Shown: one piece after another, positions 26,575 through 35,222 of the stretch
Position numbering within the stretch: the first letter of the stretch is position 1
How the letters are laid out: each line of letters starts with the position of its first letter
Source of the DNA: Nocardia africana NBRC 100379
GTDB lineage: Bacteria > Actinomycetota > Actinomycetes > Mycobacteriales > Mycobacteriaceae
NCBI RefSeq assembly: GCF_001612635.1
Contig: NZ_BDAV01000006.1
Coordinates: forward strand, 310,001 to 374,000
Length of the DNA stretch: 64,000 nt
Direction: 5' to 3'
The notes under the pieces: generated by a model
Told to the model about the DNA's origin: nothing
Databases searched by the model: none
What the model saw: only the letters and a program-made list of their open reading frames with translations
Made by a program: the position numbers and the translations under genes

Positions 26575-27386
26575 GGCTTCACCGCGATGGCGACCAGATC
26601 GAGGCTGGCGTCGATATCCGGATCCCACGCCGGCACGGCCGAACCGAGGGCCGGGCGCAGTTCGAAATCGTCGGTGCGCACACCGGCCACCGCCGCGGTC
26701 AGTTCGGCGGGCCAGGGTTCACCGGCCAGCGCCCGCTCGATCTGCGCGTCGATGAACGAGCCGCCCCACTGTTCGTCGAGAGCGACGAGCGCCGGGCCGT
26801 GATGGACCCCGGCCATCATGTCGACACGGAATCCGGCTCGCTCCAGCAGTTCCGCAAGTTCGGCGGCATTCAGCTCGCGAGTGTGGAAGGGGTTCAACGG
26901 CGTATCGCGACCGGGCGAGAAGGTGATCCGGTTGGGCGTGCTGATCAGCAGCTGCCCGCCGGGACGCAGCACCCGCAGGCATTCGCGCAGAAATCGGCCC
27001 TGATCCCACAGATGTTCGATGACCTGGAAATTCACCACCACGTCGACCGAGGCGTCCTCGAGCGGCAGGTCGGCGAGATTGCCCTGGATCATCTCGACCC
27101 GGGGGTAGGCCGCGCGCACATGTTCGACCGCGCTGGTGTCGTAGTCCAGCCCGATCACCCGGGTGGCGACGTCGGCGATCATGTTCGCGCCGTAGCCCTC
27201 GCCGGAGCCCGCCTCCAGAACCGTTGCCCCACCGCATCGTTCGAGCAGGCGCGCGTAGACGATCTCGTGTCGGCGGAACCAGTAGTTCTCCTCCGCGATA
27301 CCCGGCACGGTCCGTTCGCCGGTCAGTGGCAGCGACTCCACCCCGGCAGACTCCCCGCTCACCGGGGAGACGACAGCCTCACTCAT
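26571..27386 (-). CDS. SAM-dependent methyltransferase (Rv3030-like)
   Basis: A 271-residue class I methyltransferase. The SAM-binding motif is VLEAGSGEGYGA, then the acidic VIGLDYD, and NFQVIEHLWDQGRFLRE with RVLRPGGQLLISTPN. The ATG at 27386 gives a length close to Rv3030 (about 274). An outer start adds 21 residues that overlap the divergent promoter. It is the first gene of the operon with the GH57 and GT4 enzymes and a candidate for methylating glucan or its precursor; this is inferred from the neighbourhood. Confidence 0.9.
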   Translation of the reverse strand: MSEAVVSPVSGESAGVESLPLTGERTVPGIAEENYWFRRHEIVYARLLERCGGATVLEAGSGEGYGANMIADVATRVIGLDYDTSAVEHVRAAYPRVEMIQGNLADLPLEDASVDVVVNFQVIEHLWDQGRFLRECLRVLRPGGQLLISTPNRITFSPGRDTPLNPFHTRELNAAELAELLERAGFRVDMMAGVHHGPALVALDEQWGGSFIDAQIERALAGEPWPAELTAAVAGVRTDDFELRPALGSAVPAWDPDIDASLDLVAIAVKP

Positions 27387-27453
27387 TGGATCGACGTTAG
27401 CGGTTGCCTGTATCACACCGCCGCCCGGACCGACCATGGAGAACATCACACCC

Positions 27454-27475
27454 TAAGTTACCCGTGAGTAACTTA
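27454..27475. promoter_or_regulatory. Palindromic operator candidate between the Rv3030-like operon and etfB
   Basis: TAAGTTAC, six bases, GTAACTTA: a perfect 8-bp inverted repeat (22 bp in all). It lies 68 bp upstream of the methyltransferase start and 122 bp upstream of etfB. The form is typical of a TetR- or GntR-type operator. It is placed to act on both divergent units. Confidence 0.55.
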
Positions 27476-27596
27476 ATGTAGGGTAATCTCCCGGACGGAG
27501 CTTTAGATGTGACGGAGCTTTTCACGTGGACGTACGGCCACCCGATCGTGCGACCCCACCTCACGTGCCACCAGAACAGGAGGTCGACGAAGACCA

Positions 27597-28382
27597 ATGC
27601 CGAACATCGTCGTACTGATCAAGCAGGTTCCCGACACCTGGTCCGAGCGCAAGCTCAGCGATGGTGACTACACCCTCGACCGGGAGGCCGCCGACGCGAT
27701 CCTGGACGAGATCAACGAGCGTGCCGTCGAAGAGGCTCTGCTGATCAAGGAAGCCCAGGGCGGCGAGGTCACCGTTCTCGCCATGGGCCCCGAGCGCGCC
27801 ACCGAGGCCATCCGCAAGGCGCTGTCCATGGGTGCCGACAAGGCCATCCACGTCAAGGACGACGCCATCCACGGCTCCGACGCCGTGCAGACCGCGTGGG
27901 TGCTCGCCGGTGCGCTGGGCCAGATCGAAGGCATCGAGCTCGTCATCGCCGGTAACGAGGCCACCGACGGCCGCGCCGGCGCCGTGCCGGCCATCATCGC
28001 CGAGTACCTGGGCATCCCGCAGCTCACCCACCTGCGCAAGCTGACCGTCGACGGCGACAAGATCTCCGGCGAGCGCGAGACCGACGAGGGCGTGTTCAAG
28101 CTCGAGGCGAACCTGCCCGCCATCGTCTCGGTCACCGAGAAGATCAACGAGCCCCGCTTCCCCTCCTTCAAGGGCATCATGGCCGCGAAGAAGAAGGAAG
28201 TGCAGACGTTCACCCTGGCCGACCTGGGCATCGACCCGTCGACCGTCGGCGTGGGCAACGCGGGCACCGCAGTCACCGGTGTCACCCCGAAGCCGCCGCG
28301 CACCGCGGGCGAGAAGGTCGTCGACGAGGGTGAGGGCGGCAACCAGGTCGCGCAGTACCTCGTCGGTCAGAAGATCATCTGA
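27597..28382 (+). CDS. etfB: Electron transfer flavoprotein beta subunit
   Basis: A 261-residue ETF beta subunit (also called FixA), which with the alpha subunit carries electrons from acyl-CoA dehydrogenases. Typical features are MPNIVVLIKQVPDTWSE, the AMP-binding GNEATDGRAGAVP loop and the recognition-loop region around KLEANLPAIVSVTEKINEPR. AGGAGG precedes the ATG by about 12 bases. Followed at 41 bp by etfA. The product is soluble and cytoplasmic. Confidence 0.97.
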   Translation: MPNIVVLIKQVPDTWSERKLSDGDYTLDREAADAILDEINERAVEEALLIKEAQGGEVTVLAMGPERATEAIRKALSMGADKAIHVKDDAIHGSDAVQTAWVLAGALGQIEGIELVIAGNEATDGRAGAVPAIIAEYLGIPQLTHLRKLTVDGDKISGERETDEGVFKLEANLPAIVSVTEKINEPRFPSFKGIMAAKKKEVQTFTLADLGIDPSTVGVGNAGTAVTGVTPKPPRTAGEKVVDEGEGGNQVAQYLVGQKII

Positions 28383-28423
28383 GCCCACCGAGCGCAATCA
28401 CCACAGACTTCAGGAGAAGCAAC

Positions 28424-29383
28424 ATGGCAGAAGTACTCGTGCTCGTCGAGCACGCCGAAGGTGCCCCCAAGAAGGTCACCACCGAACTCCTCACCGCCGC
28501 CCGCACGCTGGGCACCCCGGCCGCGGTCGTGCTGGGCGCCCCCGGCACCGCCGACAAGCTGGCCGACGCGCTGACCGCGGCCGGCGCCGAGAAGATCTAC
28601 GTCGCCGAGTCCGACGACGTCGAGGGCTTCCTGGTCACCCCGAAGGTCGACGTGCTCGCCGGTCTGGTCGAGTCGGCGTCGCCGGCCGCCGTGCTGGTCG
28701 CCGCGTCCGCCGAGGGCAAGGAGGTGTCGGGTCGCCTGGCCGCCCGCATCGGCTCCGGCCTGCTGGTCGACGTCATCGACGTCAAGTCCGACGGCACCGC
28801 CGTCCACTCCATCTTCGGTGGCGCGTTCACCGTGGACGCCAAGGCCACCGGCGACGTGCCGGTGATCTCGGTGCGCCCGGGCGCGATCGAGGCGGCTCCG
28901 CAGGCCGGCGCCGGCGAGAAGGTGACCGTCGAGGTTCCGGCTCAGGAAGAGGGCGTCACCAAGGTGACCTCCCGCGAGCCCGTCGTCGGCGGCGACCGTC
29001 CGGAACTCACCGAGGCCACCATCGTGGTCTCCGGTGGCCGCGGCGTCGGCAGCGAGGACAACTTCCACAAGGTCGTCGAGCCGCTGGCCGACGCGCTGGG
29101 TGCCGCCGTCGGCGCCTCGCGTGCCGCCGTCGACTCGGGCTACTACCCGGGCCAGTTCCAGGTCGGCCAGACCGGTAAGACCGTGTCGCCGCAGCTGTAT
29201 GTGGCCCTGGGCATTTCGGGCGCGATCCAGCACCGCGCCGGCATGCAGACCTCGAAGACCATCGTCGCCGTCAACAAGGACGAAGAGGCGCCGATCTTCG
29301 AGATCAGCGACTACGGCATCGTGGGCGACCTGTTCAACGTCGCGCCGCAGCTGACCGAGGCGGTCAAGGCCCACAAGGGCTGA
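28424..29383 (+). CDS. etfA: Electron transfer flavoprotein alpha subunit
   Basis: A 319-residue ETF alpha subunit (FixB). The FAD-binding C-terminal domain shows VVSGGRGVG, the [17 protein letters not shown] motif, [13 protein letters not shown] and [14 protein letters not shown]. An AGGAG ribosome site precedes the ATG. With etfB it forms a two-gene operon ending at a strong hairpin. Terminal electron transfer would need an ETF dehydrogenase encoded elsewhere. Confidence 0.97.
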   Translation: MAEVLVLVEHAEGAPKKVTTELLTAARTLGTPAAVVLGAPGTADKLADALTAAGAEKIYVAESDDVEGFLVTPKVDVLAGLVESASPAAVLVAASAEGKEVSGRLAARIGSGLLVDVIDVKSDGTAVHSIFGGAFTVDAKATGDVPVISVRPGAIEAAPQAGAGEKVTVEVPAQEEGVTKVTSREPVVGGDRPELTEATIVVSGGRGVGSEDNFHKVVEPLADALGAAVGASRAAVDSGYYPGQFQVGQTGKTVSPQLYVALGISGAIQHRAGMQTSKTIVAVNKDEEAPIFEISDYGIVGDLFNVAPQLTEAVKAHKG

Positions 29384-29403
29384 TCGAGACCCCTGCAGGG
29401 AGT

Positions 29404-29449
29404 ACGGCTCGCCGAATCGGTACCTCGCGGTATCGGTTCGGCGAGCCGT
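29404..29449. terminator. Bidirectional terminator after etfA
   Basis: Perfect 13-bp arms ACGGCTCGCCGAA (29404-29416) and TTCGGCGAGCCGT (29437-29449), with further partial pairing inside. It lies between the convergent etfA and DUF1707 genes, 21 and 17 bp from their stops. Confidence 0.82.
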
Positions 29450-29465
29450 CTGCGTTCGCGCGGGT

Positions 29466-29873
29466 TCACTCCGGCGGCCGCTGCGCCTGGTTCCTTGCGA
29501 CGGTGATGCCGATGACGGTCGGAATGCACAGCGCCAGCCCCCACGGCACCTCCACCCAGAACGGCCAGAAGTATCCGGCGCCGGTGGCCAGCCAGATCAC
29601 GACGCACAGGATGTTGACGAAGACCCACGGCGTCCACATGATCAGCACCCACGGCGGCACCCGCCCGGCCCGGGCGGCACCCGGCTGGTCCCGCACCGCC
29701 GGCAGATCCGACAGGATCGGCGACAACTCCCCGTAGGTACGCGCGGTGTAGACCTGCTGGACCCGGTCGTCGAATTCGGCGAGATTCAATCGGCCCTCGT
29801 TCATCGCCGTGCGCAACCGCTCGACGATCTTCTCCCGGTCCGCGTCCGAGGCCCGCACGTGCTCGTTTCCCAC
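29466..29873 (-). CDS. DUF1707 / two-TM membrane protein
   Basis: A 135-residue protein with an N-terminal DUF1707 (SHOCT-like) domain, recognisable by VRASDADREKIVERL, EGRLNLAEFDDRV and AYGEL-like TYGEL, then two transmembrane helices (VLIMWTPWVFVNILCVVIWLA and WGLALCIPTVIGITV). The function of such actinobacterial proteins is unknown; they are often near envelope or stress genes. The GTG at 29873 has only a weak ribosome site. Confidence 0.85.
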   Translation of the reverse strand: MGNEHVRASDADREKIVERLRTAMNEGRLNLAEFDDRVQQVYTARTYGELSPILSDLPAVRDQPGAARAGRVPPWVLIMWTPWVFVNILCVVIWLATGAGYFWPFWVEVPWGLALCIPTVIGITVARNQAQRPPE

Positions 29874-29987
29874 GGCCCAAGCCTAGAGGCCGACCATCGC
29901 CACGCGTCGGGGAACATCGCCCGGAATGCCCAGGGACAGGCGATAATCCGCTTGCGCTGCCCCGCCGCCCTCGGCCAGGCTGAGGCC

Positions 29988-30974
29988 GTGCCGACTCCGA
30001 CCGGACCGCCGATCGCACTCCCACCCGAGGTGGTCGAGACCGTGAGTACCGTCTTCGGCGCGCGCGGACGGACCTGGCTCACCGAACTTCCCGGGCGCGT
30101 CGAGGCACTGTGCGCGCAGTGGCAGCTGACTCCGCTCGGTGCCGCCTTCGCCGGTGGCACCCATTCCTACGCCGCTCCCGTCCGCCGCGCCGACGGTTCG
30201 GTGGCGGTGCTGAAGATCCCGATCGTCGACGAGGAGAACGTGGGCGAGGCGGCCGGGCTCTACTGCTACGGCGGCGACGGAGCGGTCCGCCTCCACGACT
30301 ACGACCCCGGCAGCGGCGCCCTGCTGCTCGAGTGGGCGCGGCCGGGTACGCCACTGCTGGCACAGCCCGGATTCCCGAGCCTGGAAGGTCTGCCGGAACA
30401 TGCGGACAAGGTCGAGGTGGCCTGCCGGTTGTACCGGCGTCTGCGCCGCCCGCCCGTCGCGCTGCCGGACGGATATCCCCCCATTCCCACCGTTTCCGCC
30501 GTCCTCGCCGACTGGTCGGTCCGCTTCGGGCAGCCGAAACCCGAACTGGTCCACGCCGTTCCGTCCACCCTGGTGGACGCCGCGGTGGCTCGATGCGCCG
30601 CGCTGACCACACCGCGGGAACCGCCGGTCGTCGTCAATCGCGATACCCACCTGGGCAATATCGTTGCCGCCGAACGGGAGCCGTGGCTGCTGATCGACCC
30701 GAAGCCGTATCTCGGCGAGGCCGCATTCGATATCGGTTTCCTGATCATGATTCGGATTCAGCGCTTGCCGACGGCCGAGCACGCGCGACGAATGGTCACC
30801 GCGACGGCCGCCGCCACCGGCGTCGACCCCGGCCGCGCATGCCACTGGGCGTTTCTGCGGGCGATGGAGGAAATATCCTGGGCCGTCGACGATCACGTGC
30901 CCCGCGACCTGCGGTTACACCTCGCCGTCGCCACCGCCCTGAGCGGAATTGCACCATCTTTCGAGGTGAGTTGA
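29988..30974 (+). CDS. APH(6)-like aminoglycoside/hydroxyurea kinase family protein
   Basis: A 328-residue kinase-fold protein. The catalytic loop is NRDTHLGN (Brenner-like, with Asp and Asn) and the Mg-binding loop is LLIDPKPYLGE, as in the streptomycin-6-kinase/hydroxyurea phosphotransferase group. The ATP-lid Lys probably lies in AVLKIPI. Many chromosomal members are not resistance determinants, so drug modification is only possible, not shown. The GTG at 29988 follows CTGAGG; the longer frame would overlap the divergent DUF1707 gene. Confidence 0.82.
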   Translation: MPTPTGPPIALPPEVVETVSTVFGARGRTWLTELPGRVEALCAQWQLTPLGAAFAGGTHSYAAPVRRADGSVAVLKIPIVDEENVGEAAGLYCYGGDGAVRLHDYDPGSGALLLEWARPGTPLLAQPGFPSLEGLPEHADKVEVACRLYRRLRRPPVALPDGYPPIPTVSAVLADWSVRFGQPKPELVHAVPSTLVDAAVARCAALTTPREPPVVVNRDTHLGNIVAAEREPWLLIDPKPYLGEAAFDIGFLIMIRIQRLPTAEHARRMVTATAAATGVDPGRACHWAFLRAMEEISWAVDDHVPRDLRLHLAVATALSGIAPSFEVS

Positions 30975-31299
30975 GCCTCACCGAAACAGGACGATTGCGA
31001 AACACCGGCGATGAAGATATTCCTACCGAGCCGTAGATAACGAATCGGTCGCTGCCACACGGAATTGCTGCTATCTTTGCTGTCGTCGGGTGCTGGGGCC
31101 GATCGGGATCCTCCGCCGGTAGGTCGATGCTGAATTCGCCTGTCCGGTAAGCGCTTCGAGGTCCCCTCCAGGTTAGGTGCAGTATCATCCTGCCTGCCGC
31201 GTTCCCGCCGTCCGACCTGAGTGTTATCCCGGCCGCGCCGATCGCGGTCGTCGAGCTGGAAAGGACGAAGCGGCCGGAAATCCGGCACCGAGGGAACTG
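30975..31299. other. 325-bp intergenic region before the conservon
   Basis: Lower-GC stretch without a supported gene. The best promoter-like element is TATCAT near 31184, about 115 bp ahead of the sensor gene. No strong hairpin was seen after the kinase gene. Confidence 0.4.
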
Positions 31300-32784
31300 A
31301 TGAATCAAGCTACCGCCGTGACTCTTTCGTGGATCCTCGCCGCCATTCTGATACTGACGATCGCGGGAGCTCTGTACGCCGCGTATTACGCGTCGCAGCA
31401 GCGCGCCCGTGCCCGCAGTGCCGAGGCGGAATTGCGCGCCCACGAGGACGAGCTCGAACATTTCACGAGCACCACAATGGGTTTGGTGGCCGACTCGGTG
31501 CGCCGCGCCGAATCGACGGTCGAATTGCCCGCCATCGACCGCGGCGGTTCTCGCTTCGCCCAGCTGCTGCAGCGGCTGACCGAGCGTTACGCCGACGACC
31601 TGCACCGAGTGGCCGCAGAAACCCACGAGCGCACCAGCCGCGAGCTGGAATACGAGAAGCAGCAGGCGATCGCCGCCACCGAGGCCGGCGTCCGCGAACA
31701 GGTCGAGAACGCCTCCCGCGAGGCGACCAGCGCCGCGGTGCGCGCGTTCGGCACCTCCGTGGTCAGCCTGGGCGCCGACGTCGGCCAGGTGGTGAGCGCA
31801 GCGCTGCGCCAGCACCGCGGGGACGACGTCTACGAGACGCTGATCCGCATCGACCACAGCGTCCAGCAGATGATCCGCCAGGCGCAGTCGTACGTGATCG
31901 TCTGTGGCGGTCTGCCCGGTCGCCGCTGGCCGCAGCAGTCGCTGACCGACATCGTCGGCGGCGCGATCGGCCGCGTCCGCGACTTCACCCGGATCCGGCC
32001 GCAGCAGCTCGACCGGGTGATCATCAGCCGCGCGGTCGAACCGCTGGTGCACACGCTGGCCACCCTGCTGGACAACGCGCTGCGCTATTCGCCGCCCACC
32101 TCTTTCGTGGACGTCACCTTCCAGGAAGGCCACCACGGCCTGACGGTGATCATCGACGACGCCGGCGTGCGGATGAACCCCGAACAGATGGAAGAGGCCC
32201 GCCAGGTCCTCGCCGGCGAGCGCACCGTCGACATCCACCAACTGGGCCCGACCCCGCGGGTGGGTTTCCCGGGCATCGCCGCGCTGGCCCGCCGCTACGG
32301 CTTCACCGTGTACATCGACGGACCCAATATCTACGGTGGTATGCGCGCGATGGTCTACGTACCCGAGGGACTGCTGGCCGCGCGGCCCGACAACCTCGAA
32401 AGCGTCACGGCCCCACCGATTTCCACACCGATCGAGGTCGCCGCGGTACCCGCCGCGGTCGGGAGCGCCACTGCCGCCCCCGCCCCGGTGACCCTCTCCG
32501 CCGCACCGGCCGCCCCGGTCGCCGAGGCGGAACCGCTGCCGGCCGCGGACCCGACACCGACCGGCCAGTCGTCCACGGTGCACGAAATCACGCCGGGCGG
32601 GCTGCCCCGCCGGCGGCGGCGCAGCGTGGCCGTGCCCGCCTCCGCCCGCGGGCCCCGCACCGACACCGGACAGCCGCATACCGATACCGGCCTGCCCCGG
32701 GTCGATATCGCCGAAGCCTGGCAGACCGGTTCCACCAGCGGACGTGCAGCCGCACATGACAACTCCGAAGGGATGACATCCTGA
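31300..32784 (+). CDS. Conservon sensor ATPase/histidine-kinase-like protein (CvnA type)
   Basis: A 494-residue protein with one N-terminal membrane helix (LSWILAAILILTIAGALYAA), a helical region rich in Ala/Glu/Arg, an HATPase domain (VEPLVHTLATLLDNALRYSPP carries the N-box; IIDDAGVRMN the G-box) and a ~130-residue Pro/Ala-rich tail. No clear phospho-accepting His box is visible, as is usual for CvnA proteins. The ATG at 31300 follows GAGGGA. Its stop overlaps the roadblock gene (TGATG). It heads the four-gene conservon, a signalling module that acts at the membrane. Confidence 0.9.
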   Translation: MNQATAVTLSWILAAILILTIAGALYAAYYASQQRARARSAEAELRAHEDELEHFTSTTMGLVADSVRRAESTVELPAIDRGGSRFAQLLQRLTERYADDLHRVAAETHERTSRELEYEKQQAIAATEAGVREQVENASREATSAAVRAFGTSVVSLGADVGQVVSAALRQHRGDDVYETLIRIDHSVQQMIRQAQSYVIVCGGLPGRRWPQQSLTDIVGGAIGRVRDFTRIRPQQLDRVIISRAVEPLVHTLATLLDNALRYSPPTSFVDVTFQEGHHGLTVIIDDAGVRMNPEQMEEARQVLAGERTVDIHQLGPTPRVGFPGIAALARRYGFTVYIDGPNIYGGMRAMVYVPEGLLAARPDNLESVTAPPISTPIEVAAVPAAVGSATAAPAPVTLSAAPAAPVAEAEPLPAADPTPTGQSSTVHEITPGGLPRRRRRSVAVPASARGPRTDTGQPHTDTGLPRVDIAEAWQTGSTSGRAAAHDNSEGMTS

Positions 32785-33212
32785 TGGCCACACCCGGCAC
32801 CACTGTGACCGACGGCGATAACAAGCTGTCGTGGATGCTCGAGGATCTGACCGTTCCCGGCGTCCGATTCGCCGTACTACTGTCCGAAGACGGCCTGCGC
32901 ATCGCCCACGTCGGCGCCATCTCCCTCGACGACGCCGAACGCTTCGCCGCCGCGGCCTCCGGCCTGAGATCTCTGGGTAAGGCTCTCAGCGAGTTCTGTG
33001 GCCCCGCGAATACGGTGCGGCAGAACATGACCGAGTACGACGAGGGCATGATCTTCATCACCGCCGCCGGTGAGGGCGCCCTGATCGGCGTGTCGACCAT
33101 GCCCGATGTCGACGTCAGCATGGTCGCTCACCGGATGAACGAACTCGCCGTGAGAGTCGGCCGCGAACTCGGCAGCCTGCCCCGCCACAGGCCCGGTAGC
33201 GATCGGGCATGA
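32784..33212 (+). CDS. Roadblock/LC7-domain protein (CvnB type)
   Basis: A 142-residue roadblock/LC7 protein, second conservon gene. The domain begins with LSWMLEDLTVPGVRFAVLLSEDGLRIAH and continues through LGKALSEFCG and MIFITAAGEGALIGV. Such proteins regulate or scaffold small GTPases. Its start overlaps the sensor stop by one base and its stop overlaps the DUF742 start (ATGA). Confidence 0.93.
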   Translation: MATPGTTVTDGDNKLSWMLEDLTVPGVRFAVLLSEDGLRIAHVGAISLDDAERFAAAASGLRSLGKALSEFCGPANTVRQNMTEYDEGMIFITAAGEGALIGVSTMPDVDVSMVAHRMNELAVRVGRELGSLPRHRPGSDRA

Positions 33213-33559
33213 GCAAGCACCGGCGCGATCCCGACCTGGTCCGTGCCTACGTACGCACGGGCGGACGTACCCGTGCGACTCGCTCGGTCGACCTGGTGAC
33301 ACTTGTTGTGGCAGCACAGGATCCGACGCCCGGTGCCAGTCCGGACGCGCGCCGGGTTTTGAATGTCTGCAGTCGGCACGCTGCACTGTCGCTCGCCGAA
33401 GTGGCGGCATATCTCGACCTGCCGCCCTCGGTAGTGAAGATCGTGGTATCGGACCTGCTCGACAGCGGCCATCTGGTCAATCCGACCCCGGCTGATCATG
33501 TGCCGGAGGTCGCCCTGCTCGAGGAGGTACTGAATGGGCTCCGCGCTCTCGCCGTCTGA
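33209..33559 (+). CDS. DUF742 protein (CvnC type)
   Basis: A 116-residue DUF742 protein, third conservon gene, with a winged-helix-like region: VRAYVRTGGRT, LNVCSRHAALSLAEVAAYLDLPPSVVKIVV (helix-turn-helix-like) and LLEEVLNGLRAL at the end. DNA binding has not been assigned for the family. It overlaps the roadblock gene by four bases and the GTPase gene by 26. Confidence 0.92.
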   Translation: MSKHRRDPDLVRAYVRTGGRTRATRSVDLVTLVVAAQDPTPGASPDARRVLNVCSRHAALSLAEVAAYLDLPPSVVKIVVSDLLDSGHLVNPTPADHVPEVALLEEVLNGLRALAV

Positions 33560-34181
33560 GCGCCCGACCGCCCTGTCCGAACGACCAGCCGCCGTGACCG
33601 ACCGTACGGTCGACTATGTACCGGAAACGGTCACGCGGTCGGTGAAGCTGTTGGTAGCAGGCAATTTCGGTGTCGGTAAGACCACTTTCGTCAGCAGCGT
33701 CTCGGAGATCCGTCCGCTGCGCACCGAAGAGACCATCACCGAGGCCAGCGTCGGTATCGACGATATGGCCGGTCTCCCCGGCAAGCAGACCACCACGGTG
33801 GCCATGGATTTCGGGCGCATCACGCTCAATCCGCAACTGGCGCTGTACCTGTTCGGCACGCCGGGCCAGCGCCGGTTCCTGCCGTTGTGGGAGGAGTTGG
33901 CCAACGGCGCACTCGGTGCGCTGGTGCTGGTCGACACCCGGCGCATCGACAAGGCCGACGAGGTGCTCTCCATCCTCGAGGAACGCGGCGTGCCGTATTC
34001 CGTGGCCATCAACGAATTCGACGGTGCGCATCGCTTCCCGCTCAGCGAGATCCGCGATGCGCTGGACCTGGAACCGGGCACCCCACTGACCGCGTTGGAC
34101 GCTCGTGACCGCGGCACCTGCCTGCGATCGCTGATCACGCTGGTGGAATTCCTGTTCCACCGGCTCGAACCTCGTCCCTGA
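33534..34181 (+). CDS. Conservon small GTPase (CvnD type)
   Basis: A 215-residue GTP-binding protein. The P-loop is VAGNFGVGKTTF, the G3-like element LFGTPGQRRF, and the base-recognition NxxD element appears as AINEFDG. This is the MglA-like group used by conservons. It ends the operon, followed by a strong terminator (34195-34225). Some Streptomyces conservons carry a following P450 gene; none is present here. Confidence 0.93.
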   Translation: MGSALSPSERPTALSERPAAVTDRTVDYVPETVTRSVKLLVAGNFGVGKTTFVSSVSEIRPLRTEETITEASVGIDDMAGLPGKQTTTVAMDFGRITLNPQLALYLFGTPGQRRFLPLWEELANGALGALVLVDTRRIDKADEVLSILEERGVPYSVAINEFDGAHRFPLSEIRDALDLEPGTPLTALDARDRGTCLRSLITLVEFLFHRLEPRP

Positions 34182-34194
34182 CCGTTCTCCTCGG

Positions 34195-34225
34195 CAACGC
34201 CGTACCGGACTCCGGTGCGGCGTTG
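34195..34225 (+). terminator. Terminator of the conservon operon
   Basis: Arms CAACGCCGTACCGGA (34195-34209) and TCCGGTGCGGCGTTG (34211-34225) pair with one mismatch; the effective loop is the central bases. A short T-run follows at 34231. It is 14 bp past the GTPase stop and also lies just beyond the convergent LysR gene. Confidence 0.85.
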
Positions 34226-34230
34226 CTGTG

Positions 34231-34270
34231 TTTTCAGGAACTGTGCAGGGTTTTCAAGAACTGTGCAGGG
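34231..34270. repeat. Tandem 20-bp direct repeat at the LysR gene 3' end
   Basis: Two adjacent 20-bp units, 34231-34250 and 34251-34270, differ at one base (G/A). The second unit contains the last codons and stop of the LysR gene, and the first is a downstream copy. It looks like a small tandem duplication. Confidence 0.9.
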
Positions 34271-35111
34271 CGGCCAGCAGCGTGACCAGGATGGGTGAGC
34301 GCCGGATATCGCTGCGGAGGACGGCCGAGACCGGAATGCGCAGCGGCCGTCCCGCGAGTCTCAGGGTGGCGATCCCTTCGGTGGCGCTGTCGGCGTACAG
34401 GATCGTCCAGGCGTCCGGCCTGTTGATCAACTCCATCGTCGCGGTGTGGTCCGGCGGGATCGGCGGGCCGTAACTCGGGCGGGTCGGCAATTCGGCGAAG
34501 GCGTGCCGGACGACGTTGTGCAGGAGCACCTGCTCGGTCTCCGGGGGTAGCAACAGCGGATACTTCCCCAACTCGGCCAATGTCACATCACCTCGGCCGG
34601 CCAGCGGGTGGGCGGTCGAGGCGGCGATGACGAGGTCCTCCACCCACAGTTGTTCGACTGTCAGACCGGGCTGTTCGACACTGCCGCGGATGAGAGCGAG
34701 ATCACAATCGCCGTCGGCGACCGCGGCGATGCGCTGCCGGAAAGGCTTGATGACGAACTCGATTTCGGCACCCGGATGCGCTTCGCGTGCTCCGGCTATC
34801 GCAGATAGCGATCTTGTTGCGAAAGACATATTCGCTGCCAGGCGAATTCGCGGTCCCGAGTCGCGTACAGCTGCGCGAATAGCGGATTCGAGGCTCAGCA
34901 TTTGTTTCGCAAGAGGAAGTAGCCGAACAGTTGCCTCAGTAGGCACGACGGAGCGCGTGGAGCGTTCGAAGAGCTGTACACCAAGATCATGTTCGAGCCG
35001 CGCGATTTGATGACTGATAGCCGATTGCGATATGAAGCAGCGCACAGCGGCGCGACTGAAGCTCAACTCCTCGCATACCGCGACGAAGTAGGTGAGCTGA
35101 CGAAGTTCCAT
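34254..35111 (-). CDS. LysR-family transcriptional regulator
   Basis: A 285-residue LysR regulator. The N-terminal helix-turn-helix is complete (ELSFSRAAVRCFISQSAISHQIARLEHDLG), followed by a periplasmic-binding-like effector domain. The ATG at 35111 follows GGAG at six bases; an outer ATG at 35123 has no site. It is divergent from the type II NADH dehydrogenase gene across about 110 bp, so it most likely controls that gene and itself. The effector is unknown. The last codons sit in a 20-bp tandem repeat. Confidence 0.92.
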   Translation of the reverse strand: MELRQLTYFVAVCEELSFSRAAVRCFISQSAISHQIARLEHDLGVQLFERSTRSVVPTEATVRLLPLAKQMLSLESAIRAAVRDSGPRIRLAANMSFATRSLSAIAGAREAHPGAEIEFVIKPFRQRIAAVADGDCDLALIRGSVEQPGLTVEQLWVEDLVIAASTAHPLAGRGDVTLAELGKYPLLLPPETEQVLLHNVVRHAFAELPTRPSYGPPIPPDHTATMELINRPDAWTILYADSATEGIATLRLAGRPLRIPVSAVLRSDIRRSPILVTLLAALHSS

Positions 35112-35222
35112 CAAGATCTCCATTCATGAACGATCTAGATAAGAGTCATCAATATTATGCGCCCTGACCCCCGAAACATCCAGTGCATGAATCGCGTTTA
35201 CTCATGACAGAAGGAGGCTGTC

